Assembly (NCBI GenBank): GCA_002390205.1
Contig: DGOV01000033.1
Coordinates: forward strand, 1-13,668
DNA: 13,668 nt
DNA from: Proteobacteria bacterium UBA4457
GTDB taxonomy: Bacteria; Pseudomonadota; Gammaproteobacteria; Ga0077536
Direction: 5' to 3'
Below, piece by piece: positions 1 through 6,889 of this stretch. The notes under the pieces are model-generated. The model saw only the letters and a list, made by a program, of their open reading frames with translations. It did not search any database and was not told the origin of the DNA. Made by a program: the position numbers and the translations under genes. Position 1 is the stretch's first letter; the number at the start of each line of letters is the position of its first letter.

Positions 1-1
1 C

Positions 2-1840
2 AATATGGGAGCGATGGAAAACAAAGGACTCAATATATTTAATACTAAATATGTCTTAGCCCGTTCTGACACCGCGACAGACTATGATTTCATGATGCTA
101 GATCGAGTCATTGCCCACGAATACTTCCACAATTGGACAGGGAACCGTGTCACGTGTAGAGATTGGTTCCAACTCAGTTTGAAGGAAGGTCTAACAGTAT
201 TTAGAGATCAGCGCTATGGCGAAGACCGTTACAGTGCGCCCGTCCAAAGAATACAGGAAGTAAGAGCCTTGCGTGCAAGCCAGTTTCCTGAGGATGCAAG
301 TCCTATGGCTCATCCGATACGGCCTGAAGCCTATATGGAAATCAGCAACTTCTATACAGCGACGGTATATAACAAAGGAGCCGAAGTTGTCCGAATGATC
401 CACACTTTAATTGGACCTGAAAAATTTCGTAAAGGGATGGATCTATATTTTGCTCGCCATGATGGACAAGCCGTCTGTACAGAAGACTTTGTCACTGCAA
501 TGAGTACTGCTGCTAATTTTAATTTCGACCAATTCTCGCTTTGGTACAACCAGAGAGGTACACCGATCGTTGAGGTATCGAGTAGGTATGATCAGGAAGA
601 TCGGAGCTATACGCTCACTTTTAAGCAAAAATCCAACTACAGCAACGAAGATCAACAGAAACCGTTTTTAATACCCATTCAGCTAGCACTATTTGATGCT
701 CATGGTAATGAGGTAACACTTTCAAATAAAGAAGGAGAGTCCGAAGAAACTATTTTGCTTTCCTCCCAACGACAGACCGTTACTTATCAAAACATCGAAG
801 AAAAGCCAATTCCGTCCATTTTACGCAATTTCTCTGCACCGGTAATTCTCAACTATGACTATAAGGACAATGAGCTCGCTGTTCTATCTGCCTATGATAC
901 AGATCCGTTCAACCGCTGGGAGTCATCTCAAAGACTCGCGTTAAAAACGATCTTAATAAACATTGATCGTATCCAGCGCAAAATACTTCCAGACTATGGC
1001 AATAGTCTCATTGATACCTTTCGAAAAGCACTGAAAATGGCTAAAAATGACACTGCCTTTGCGGCGGAGGTGTTAACGCTACCTAGCGCCAGCTATATTG
1101 CAGAACAAATGCCTATAGTGGATCCAGAGGCAATACTGATCGCCCGATCTGGACTTAGAATGCATCTTGCTAAAAACCTAGAAACAGAGTTTTCGGAAGC
1201 TTACATCTACTTCCAGGAAGACAAAGACTACAGTCCTGATGCTACATCAGCGGGTATAAGAAGCATCAAAAATATTGCACTTAGCTATTTAATGGAGCTC
1301 GGCGACCAAAAGATACGCACGGTGTCTCTGGACCAGGTTAAAAACGCTAATAATATGACCGATGGGATGGCTGCACTGGTTACGCTGGCAAATTGTGACT
1401 GCCCTGAACGACTGGAGGCACTTAACTGGTTCTACAATAAATGGAAGCACGAACAACTAGTCATAGATAAATGGTTTGCGGTGCAAGCAACTTCAGTATT
1501 GTCTAACACCCTAGAAGAAGTGAAAGGCCTTTTAAATCACGATGACTTTGACATAACCAACCCCAACAGAGTGCGTTCCCTGATAAGCTCGTTTTGCCAA
1601 GGAAACCATGCAAAATTTCATGCTTCAGACGGAAGCGGATACCAGTTCGCTGCCGAGCAAATAATACGGCTGGATAAAGTGAATGCTCAAATTGCAGCCC
1701 GATTAGCGCGCTCATTTGATCGTTGGAAAAAATTCGACGATAAGCGTAAACACCTTGCCAAAAATGCTTTAATAGCCATTAAAGATAGTCTTGATCTGTC
1801 AAAAGATACTAGTGAAGTAGTCAGTAGAGCCCTAGCTTAA
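2..1840 (+). CDS. pepN: Aminopeptidase N (M1 family), 5'-truncated by window edge
   Basis: Cytosolic zinc metallopeptidase that removes N-terminal residues from peptides. Numbering from the Met at base 5, the M1 exopeptidase motif GAMEN is residues 2-6. The zinc site HEYFH is 38-42, with the third ligand Glu61 nineteen residues after His42. Tyr122 in the NFYTATVY stretch matches the catalytic Tyr381 of E. coli PepN. The spacing GAMEN-HExxH-Glu-Tyr is the same as I recall for E. coli PepN (870 aa). On that offset about 258 N-terminal residues lie left of the window and the full protein is about 870 aa. The frame is open to base 2, so the Met at base 5 is internal and not the start. The C-terminal helical domain appears complete, and the stop TAA (1838-1840) sits inside a palindrome. 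The gene converges on the EF-G gene. Family assignment is close to certain. Confidence 0.97.
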   Translation, partial: NMGAMENKGLNIFNTKYVLARSDTATDYDFMMLDRVIAHEYFHNWTGNRVTCRDWFQLSLKEGLTVFRDQRYGEDRYSAPVQRIQEVRALRASQFPEDASPMAHPIRPEAYMEISNFYTATVYNKGAEVVRMIHTLIGPEKFRKGMDLYFARHDGQAVCTEDFVTAMSTAANFNFDQFSLWYNQRGTPIVEVSSRYDQEDRSYTLTFKQKSNYSNEDQQKPFLIPIQLALFDAHGNEVTLSNKEGESEETILLSSQRQTVTYQNIEEKPIPSILRNFSAPVILNYDYKDNELAVLSAYDTDPFNRWESSQRLALKTILINIDRIQRKILPDYGNSLIDTFRKALKMAKNDTAFAAEVLTLPSASYIAEQMPIVDPEAILIARSGLRMHLAKNLETEFSEAYIYFQEDKDYSPDATSAGIRSIKNIALSYLMELGDQKIRTVSLDQVKNANNMTDGMAALVTLANCDCPERLEALNWFYNKWKHEQLVIDKWFAVQATSVLSNTLEEVKGLLNHDDFDITNPNRVRSLISSFCQGNHAKFHASDGSGYQFAAEQIIRLDKVNAQIAARLARSFDRWKKFDDKRKHLAKNALIAIKDSLDLSKDTSEVVSRALA

Positions 1841-1851
1841 TTAAGCTAGGG
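1830..1851. terminator. Perfect 22-bp palindrome between convergent pepN and EF-G genes
   Basis: The stretch equals its own reverse complement: CCCTAG arms around a CTTAATTAAG centre. As RNA it can fold into a hairpin from either strand. It contains the pepN stop codon, and the EF-G stop lies 10 bases beyond it. There is no long T run on either side (TCTCTTAACTCATTT follows on the + strand), so intrinsic termination would be weak. A two-way terminator or 3'-end stabiliser for the convergent pair is the simplest reading. Confidence 0.55.
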
Positions 1852-1860
1852 TCTCTTAAC

Positions 1861-3945
1861 TCATTTCGCGGCTTTTAGCTCTCTAACATCCTTAATAACG
1901 TCCTCTGCTATATTCTTAGGGCACGATGAATAGTGAGAGAACTCCATGGAAAACTGACCTCGACCTGAAGTCATCGTACGGAGATCTCCGATGTATCCAA
2001 ACATCTCGCTCAAGGGTGCTTCTGATTTTATTCTCACACCACTAACCTGCGCTTCCTGAGCCTTAATCATTCCTCGACGTCGATTGAGATCTCCAATCAC
2101 ATCGCCCACGTGATCCTCAGGAGTGAAAACGTCAATATTCATGATAGGCTCAAGTAACTGGGGAGATGCTTTAGGCATTGTCTGCCGGTAAGCAGCTCGA
2201 GCAGCGGTTTCAAATGCCACAGCCGAGGAGTCGACTGCATGATATGCACCATCCATTAAAGTGACTTTCACATCTTGCATTGGAAACCCAGCTAGTACGC
2301 CTTCAACGATACTTCCTTCAAACCCCTTTTGAACCGCAGGCCAAAATTCCCGAGGCACATTTCCGCCGGTAACTTTTGATATGAATTCGAAACCAGTACC
2401 GACTTCCCCTGGCTCGATGATGTAATCAATTTTAGCGAACTGACCAGCACCACCTGTTTGCTTTTTGTGAGTATAAACGTCTTTAGTTTTCTCAGTTATA
2501 GTTTCACGGTAGGCTACCTGAGGTGCCCCAACAGTAACCTCACAACCGTGAGTTCTCTTTAAGATATCAACTTTGATATCAAGGTGTAATTCACCCATCC
2601 CTTTAATAATAGTCTCGCCGCTTTCTTGGTCAGTCTCGACTCTAAAAGACGGATCCTCCTGGATCATTTTACCAAGCGCAACACCCAATTTTTCAGAACC
2701 TGCTTTGTCGGTAGGTGAAATTGCAATTGATATTACCGGATCAGGAAAAATCATTGGCTCTAAGGTGGCAGGATTATTCTCATCGCATAAAGTATGGCCA
2801 GTTTGCACATTCTTCATACCTAGTACTGCAACAATATCACCTGCCTGAGCTACATCTACGTCATTTCGTGAATCAGCATGCATTTCTACGATTCGGCCTA
2901 TTCGCTCAGTCTTTCCGGTAAAGCTATTAAGGACTGTAGTTCCTTTCTTAATAGTTCCAGAATAGATCCTAATAAAAGTCAAAGCGCCATAACGGTCATC
3001 CATGATTTTAAAGGCCAATGCTCTAAACGGCCCAGATGCATCCACTAACGCCAACTCTCCAGTCTCAACGCCCTCAAGATCAACCTCAGCCTGAGGTTTA
3101 ACTTCAGTAGGATTAGGAAGATAGTCAATAACTGCGTTTAAAATCAGTTGAACTCCTTTGTTTTTAAAAGCAGAGCCGCAGAACGTTGGGAAGAAAACAA
3201 GTTCTCTTGTCCCTTTCCGAATGCACGTTTTAATTGTATCCATGTCTGGCTCTACACCATCGAGATACTGTTCCATGGCTGCATCATCCATTTCTACAGC
3301 GCTTTCAATCATTTTTTCGCGATATTCTTCAACTTTTTCTACCATGTCTTCTGGAACATCGCCGATAGTATATTTTTCAGGGTCGCCGGAATCATCCCAA
3401 ATCCAAGATTTTCTGGTTAGGAGATCCACGACTCCTTTGAATTCATCTTCAGTACCAATAGGCAGAACCATAACAACCGTACGAGCTCCCAGTACCTTTT
3501 CCACTTGGTCAACTACCCGGTAAAAATCTGCACCGGTTCTATCTAGTTTGTTTACATAGATAATGCGTGCAACCTCGGAATCGTTAGCATATCGCCAGTT
3601 TGTTTCTGATTGTGGCTCAACACCTCCGGAGCCGCAAAACACCCCCACACCACCATCTAAAACTTTTAGAGAGCGATAAACTTCAATCGTAAAGTCAACG
3701 TGCCCCGGAGTATCGATAATATTGAATCTGTGATCTTCCCAGAAACAAGTGGTGGCTGCAGACTGAATTGTAATTCCGCGTTCTTGCTCTTGATCCATGA
3801 AATCAGTAGTCGCAGCACCATCATGTACTTCACCGATCTTATGTATTTTTCCGGTTAATTTTAAGAATCGTTCAGTGGTAGTGGTTTTTCCTGCATCAAC
3901 GTGTGCAAAAATCCCAATATTTCTGTAAAGCGTAAGGTCTGTCAT
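1861..3945 (-). CDS. fusA: Elongation factor G, EF-G 2 (FusA2/FusB) type
   Basis: Ribosomal translocase GTPase, 694 aa from the chosen start. Motifs by residue: P-loop AHVDAGKT 14-21, switch I RGITI 56-60, DTPGH 78-82, NKLD 132-135, then EF-G domains II-V to the end. The segment GVFCGSGGVEPQSETNWRYA (101-120) differs from the canonical EF-G version (AVxGVQPQSETVWRQA-like). I associate it with the second, stand-alone EF-G paralogue of Pseudomonas, Vibrio and Shewanella. No rpsL, rpsG or tuf flanks it, which also fits the paralogue. The start at 3945 has AGAGG seven bases upstream and gives the family N terminus MTDLTLYRNIGIF. An in-frame extension to 3984 adds 13 residues of no family likeness. 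It faces pepN at its 3' end and has a possible small gene 51 bases upstream. The division of labour with canonical EF-G is not visible here. Confidence 0.95.
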   Translation of the reverse strand: MTDLTLYRNIGIFAHVDAGKTTTTERFLKLTGKIHKIGEVHDGAATTDFMDQEQERGITIQSAATTCFWEDHRFNIIDTPGHVDFTIEVYRSLKVLDGGVGVFCGSGGVEPQSETNWRYANDSEVARIIYVNKLDRTGADFYRVVDQVEKVLGARTVVMVLPIGTEDEFKGVVDLLTRKSWIWDDSGDPEKYTIGDVPEDMVEKVEEYREKMIESAVEMDDAAMEQYLDGVEPDMDTIKTCIRKGTRELVFFPTFCGSAFKNKGVQLILNAVIDYLPNPTEVKPQAEVDLEGVETGELALVDASGPFRALAFKIMDDRYGALTFIRIYSGTIKKGTTVLNSFTGKTERIGRIVEMHADSRNDVDVAQAGDIVAVLGMKNVQTGHTLCDENNPATLEPMIFPDPVISIAISPTDKAGSEKLGVALGKMIQEDPSFRVETDQESGETIIKGMGELHLDIKVDILKRTHGCEVTVGAPQVAYRETITEKTKDVYTHKKQTGGAGQFAKIDYIIEPGEVGTGFEFISKVTGGNVPREFWPAVQKGFEGSIVEGVLAGFPMQDVKVTLMDGAYHAVDSSAVAFETAARAAYRQTMPKASPQLLEPIMNIDVFTPEDHVGDVIGDLNRRRGMIKAQEAQVSGVRIKSEAPLSEMFGYIGDLRTMTSGRGQFSMEFSHYSSCPKNIAEDVIKDVRELKAAK

Positions 3946-3996
3946 GTGTGGCCTCTGAAAATAGCGCACTAGGCACCTGTTCACAGACGCATGCGC

Positions 3997-4167
3997 TTAT
4001 AACATTGTTGATAAAGAATTCGGCCGCATTATATTGGCAAAAGAGGAATCTTTATAGCTCTTAATCAACCTAAATAGCAAGAACCGCCCAAAAGAACCCA
4101 AATCAGTCAAAAAAAGACAATAAATTTCATTATCACCCGCCAATTCATCATTTACATACACATTCAT
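3997..4167 (-). CDS. Putative small protein of 56 aa upstream of EF-G
   Basis: An unrecognised short reading frame, starting ATG at 4167 and ending TAA at 3997-3999. Its main support is an excellent Shine-Dalgarno, AGGGGAG (complement of 4174-4180), six bases before the ATG. The first sixteen codons are mostly purine-N-pyrimidine type (AAT, GAT, GGT, ATT), as in coding sequence. The - strand is G over C rich in the region 4061-4185 (36 G against 9 C), as in many mRNAs. The peptide has an acidic N terminus (MNVYVNDELAGDNE), then a hydrophobic-basic middle (FGRFLLFRLIKSYKD) and a short polar tail. No domain or signal peptide is recognised. It ends 51 bases before the EF-G start on the same strand, so it could be co-transcribed or act as a leader. 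It could still be a chance frame. Confidence 0.42.
   Translation of the reverse strand: MNVYVNDELAGDNEIYCLFLTDLGSFGRFLLFRLIKSYKDSSFANIMRPNSLSTML
4028..4080 (-). promoter_or_regulatory. Possible promoter for the EF-G gene
   Basis: On the - strand, TTGCTA (complement of 4075-4080) is followed after 18 bases by TATAAA (complement of 4051-4056). A perfect TATAAT lies further downstream (complement of 4028-4033) but lacks a -35 at normal spacing. Either could drive EF-G with a leader of roughly 80-100 bases. These elements lie inside the putative 56-codon frame, so EF-G may have its own promoter even if that frame is real. Assignment by eye only. Confidence 0.25.
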
Positions 4168-4244
4168 TTGCTTCTCCCCTTTCCGTAAAAAGCTGTATTA
4201 TTGGCTTTTAGTATCTAGTCGTGAGAACCAAGGAGTTCCATAGA

Positions 4245-4964
4245 GTGACATGTTTTATTTTAGTACACGGTGCCTGGCACAATGGCGAGCTTATGGAACC
4301 GGTCGCAAAAAGCATACGCGAAGCCGGTCATGAAGTTTATCTTCCCACCTTAAAGGGCAATGGTCCTTCCGACGACAAATTAGTGGGGTTATCAGATGTG
4401 ATCACGTCACTAGAAAGTTATATCCGACGAAAGGAACTTACAGAATTTGTTCTAGTAGGCCACAGTTATGGCGGCATGGTCATTACTGGGATTGCCGATC
4501 TGATGCCTAAGCGGATCCGAAGACTTGTATATTGGAATGCATTTGTGCCGAATAATGGAGAGTCGCTTCTAGATATGACACCTCCTCACTATAAAGAATT
4601 GTTTGATTCGATCATGCAACCTGACGGATCTATAACACTACCTTACGAACTTTGGAGAGAAACTTTCATTAACGATGTTTCGTCAGAAGTGGCTGAGAAA
4701 TACTACGATCAATTAAATGCCCACCCGTACAAAACGTTTGTTGATAAATCGAACACTACAAGTAACCCATCAGAAATGACCATAGGAAAGTCCTATATCA
4801 ATGCAACTGAGGATACATCTTTGCCTCAAAGTCTAGGCTGGCATCCCAGACTTTCAGAGAAGTTAGGAACTTTTCGATTGGTACAGTTAAGTGGTTCTCA
4901 TGAAGTTTGTTTCTCGAACCCGGAACTTCTATCGAGCAAAATCATTGAAGCTGGCCGTGATTAG
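4245..4964 (+). CDS. Alpha/beta hydrolase, EstC / hydroxynitrile lyase-SABP2-like esterase
   Basis: Predicted cytosolic serine hydrolase of 239 aa. The N terminus MTCFILVHGAWH (oxyanion region HGAWH at 8-12) and the nucleophile elbow GHSYGG (Ser74) are typical of the family that includes plant methyl-ester esterases, hydroxynitrile lyases and bacterial EstC. The other triad residues are probably Asp190 in TEDTSLP and His219 in GSHEVCFSNPELL, at the usual C-terminal positions. I chose the GTG at 4245 because AAGGAG (4230-4235) lies nine bases upstream and the protein then begins as family members do. An in-frame GTG at 4221 adds eight residues. No signal peptide is seen. It converges on an unrelated esterase. 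The substrate is unknown: a small ester is likelier than a cyanohydrin, which is inference. Confidence 0.88.
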   Translation: MTCFILVHGAWHNGELMEPVAKSIREAGHEVYLPTLKGNGPSDDKLVGLSDVITSLESYIRRKELTEFVLVGHSYGGMVITGIADLMPKRIRRLVYWNAFVPNNGESLLDMTPPHYKELFDSIMQPDGSITLPYELWRETFINDVSSEVAEKYYDQLNAHPYKTFVDKSNTTSNPSEMTIGKSYINATEDTSLPQSLGWHPRLSEKLGTFRLVQLSGSHEVCFSNPELLSSKIIEAGRD

Positions 4965-5015
4965 TTGACTGACTTGTCGCGAAGAGAAATAGTTGGAACA
5001 CCGTCCCGTAAGAAG

Positions 5016-5051
5016 CTAAATACTAGGCCTTAATCAAGGCCTAGTATTTAG
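5016..5051. terminator. Perfect 16-bp hairpin between convergent hydrolase genes
   Basis: The left arm 5016-5031 is exactly complementary to the right arm 5036-5051, with loop AATC. The inner part is GC-rich (GGCC) and the outer part AT-rich (CTAAATA / TATTTAG). The + strand hydrolase stops 51 bases before it and the - strand esterase stops 13 bases after it, so it fits a shared two-way terminator. T runs are short. Its core CTTAATCAAG resembles that of the 1830-1851 palindrome. Confidence 0.7.
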
Positions 5052-5064
5052 AACTACAAGCGCT

Positions 5065-6003
5065 TTATTTACCAAAGGCTGTTTTCAATGAACTCACCAT
5101 AAGCCCTAAAGCTTCTTTCCCGGCTTCTAAAGCGCCTGGGAAAAGTGTGAATCCGTGAATAGTGCCGTCATAACACTTATAATCAGACTTGATTCCAGCC
5201 TTTTTTAGCTTTTCAGCATAGGCCTTCCCTTCATCTCTAAGCGGATCAAAACCAGCTGTAATAGTCAACGCGGGAGCAACACCAGCTAGGTCGGTCACTG
5301 ACATCACTGTCGCGTGTTCGTCTAAAAGAGACACTTCGCCATTATTAGTATAAAGACCACCAAACCAGGCCATATCTTCCATAGATAGAAAATACGCACC
5401 TCCACCGAACTCTTCGCGAGAAGGGTAAACGTTGTCTGAAAAATCAGTGACCGGGTAAACCAAAAGCTGGAACACTATCTTCTCTCTTAGCTGCAGCGCG
5501 ACCACAGCTGCCATGTTGCCTCCAGCACTGTCGCCGGTAACTGCCACGAGGGAGCTATCACCCCCGAGACTCGCAGCATTAGCCACCACCCATTCAGTAG
5601 CAGCGATACAGTCTTTTACTCCGGCAGGAAAAATATGTTCCGGCGCTAGCCGATAATCAACAGCGACTACAATACTATCTGCTTCATTAGCCAAATAACG
5701 ACACTGATTGTCATGACTTTCGAGATCGCCAATGACCCATCCACCTCCGTGATAAAGAACCACAACAGGCAATTTCTCATCCCCAATCGCTCTCGGAGTA
5801 TACACTCTGATTGGAATCTCCCCATTTGGCCCTGCGACTGACTTATCAACACTACTGTGGATAGGAAGAGTCTCACCCTGAAGGTTTTGTACCAATTGTA
5901 AGAAAACGGAACGACACGTTTCATAAGGCATCTCATGTAATGCCGGTCCTCCACCTGCAGCGATATTCTTCAACAACGCATCCGTACTTTGATCTAGAGA
6001 CAT
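5065..6003 (-). CDS. Alpha/beta hydrolase fold esterase, hormone-sensitive lipase (family IV) type
   Basis: A 312-aa carboxylesterase-type hydrolase. The oxyanion motif HGGG is residues 85-88. The nucleophile is Ser159 in GDSAGG (157-162), the acid Asp253 in DPLRDEG and the base His283 in HGF. All are in the order and spacing of bacterial HSL-family esterases, whose usual length is about 310 aa. YRLAPEHIFPAG (117-128) is also a family hallmark. ATG at 6003 has AGGAG seven bases upstream. No signal peptide or membrane segment is seen, so it is probably cytosolic. These enzymes favour short acyl esters. The actual substrate here is unknown, and ester or lactone products of the nearby Baeyer-Villiger enzymes are one hypothesis. 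Confidence 0.93.
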   Translation of the reverse strand: MSLDQSTDALLKNIAAGGGPALHEMPYETCRSVFLQLVQNLQGETLPIHSSVDKSVAGPNGEIPIRVYTPRAIGDEKLPVVVLYHGGGWVIGDLESHDNQCRYLANEADSIVVAVDYRLAPEHIFPAGVKDCIAATEWVVANAASLGGDSSLVAVTGDSAGGNMAAVVALQLREKIVFQLLVYPVTDFSDNVYPSREEFGGGAYFLSMEDMAWFGGLYTNNGEVSLLDEHATVMSVTDLAGVAPALTITAGFDPLRDEGKAYAEKLKKAGIKSDYKCYDGTIHGFTLFPGALEAGKEALGLMVSSLKTAFGK

Positions 6004-6059
6004 AATTTCTCTCCTTTACTCATATTTGAAATTGAAACAAAAAAGCTTAGCAAAAACCC

Positions 6060-6089
6060 ATTCTAGTTAGTTCACAAAGGCTAAGTAAA
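6060..6089 (-). promoter_or_regulatory. Possible promoter for the HSL-type esterase
   Basis: On the - strand, TTTACT (complement of 6084-6089) is followed after 18 bases by TAGAAT (complement of 6060-6065), a near-consensus sigma-70 -10. Transcription would begin near 6053, giving a leader of about 50 bases before the ATG at 6003. The rest of the 245-base gap to 6248 shows no other recognisable element. Confidence 0.35.
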
Positions 6090-6248
6090 TTTGCCTGCGC
6101 GACTTACAAGCTTAACTTAACAGATACTGATATCATTTTTCTAGTTATTTTCGAGTCGAACGAATTACTTTACCATTGGGTACAATATACCTTCTAATGG
6201 CATCTATCGCTTTAATTTATGTCTAAATCTCACCACAAAGGATACTGA

Positions 6249-6839
6249 GTGAAAAAAATTTTCAGAACTGCTGCCACCATAGGCAGTCTTATTTTAGCTA
6301 CATCTAGCTTATCTCAAGAAGCAAGTAATGAAAGCGAAGAACAGCTGCTTTTCGTTGAACCGAGCGGTTGGGAAGAAATCTTTTCTAGTCGACAAGACAA
6401 TTTGTCCACAACAGAGTACGCACCCGCAGGCCAAGATGAGAAAAACTGGAAGGAGCTGCTGTCTGTTCAAATGCTGCTCGATCAGCCTGACGCTGACTTA
6501 GACTTAATGCTTACTCGAGTCGTCGATCACTTATCTCGACAATGCTCCGATTTCGACGTAAAACCTATTGCTTTAAATGGAGTCTCTCATCAGTATCCAA
6601 CTGCAGCGATTATGCTGCTCTGTGGTGCGAGCACCCAAAACGGACTCGGCGAATTCAGCATATTGCGTGGAATTTCCGGTTACAAAAACTTCTATCTACT
6701 CCAGAAAAGCTGGAGAGTAGAACCTTACGATACTGAAAACGAAATACCAGTTGACTTGGAAGCTAGGAAATTCTGGCTGGGTTACCTCTCCTACCTTGCG
6801 GTTTGTGAAGAAGCCTTGGGGAATTGTCCTCAGTATTAA
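6249..6839 (+). CDS. Secreted or periplasmic protein of unknown function
   Basis: A 196-aa protein not recognised as any named family. The first 23 residues (MKKIFRTAATIGSLILATSSLSQ) form a classic Sec signal peptide with a basic start, hydrophobic core and likely cleavage near SLSQ-EA. The mature part is acidic and soluble-looking. It carries a repeated aromatic theme (GWEEIF 40-45, NWKELLSVQ 66-74) and four cysteines (99, 125, 186, 193), which could make two disulphides in the periplasm. The start is GTG at 6249 with AAGGA (6238-6242) six bases upstream. A strong terminator follows the stop and is shared with a convergent outer-membrane barrel gene. A conserved gammaproteobacterial hypothetical protein is likely, but no function can be given. 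Confidence 0.8.
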   Translation: MKKIFRTAATIGSLILATSSLSQEASNESEEQLLFVEPSGWEEIFSSRQDNLSTTEYAPAGQDEKNWKELLSVQMLLDQPDADLDLMLTRVVDHLSRQCSDFDVKPIALNGVSHQYPTAAIMLLCGASTQNGLGEFSILRGISGYKNFYLLQKSWRVEPYDTENEIPVDLEARKFWLGYLSYLAVCEEALGNCPQY

Positions 6840-6850
6840 ACGGTCAAAAA

Positions 6851-6872
6851 AAAACGGCCAAACGGCCGTTTT
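6851..6872. terminator. Two-way intrinsic terminator
   Basis: Nine-bp perfect stem AAAACGGCC / GGCCGTTTT with loop AAAC. On the - strand the stem is followed by an unbroken T run made by the A tract at 6846-6854, a textbook Rho-independent terminator for the barrel gene. On the + strand the stem ends in TTTT and serves the small secreted protein gene, 11 bases after its stop. Confidence 0.9.
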
Positions 6873-6889
6873 ATCACTTAGGCCTCTTT

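Noticed and set aside
3148..3523. Open frames of 90-121 codons on the + strand within the EF-G gene
   Set aside because: They lie wholly inside a well-conserved - strand gene, lack ribosome binding sites and encode no recognisable protein; shadows.
4016..4027. GAATTCGGCCGC resembles a cloning adapter
   Set aside because: Only a short EcoRI/EagI-like string; it lies inside a continuous reading frame and no vector sequence surrounds it. The GCGGCCGC near 11201 is likewise a chance NotI site.
6130..6220. Short - strand frame encoding an IRRYIVPNGKVIRSTRK-like peptide
   Set aside because: About 23 codons, no ATG/GTG start in frame and no Shine-Dalgarno; not supportable as a gene.
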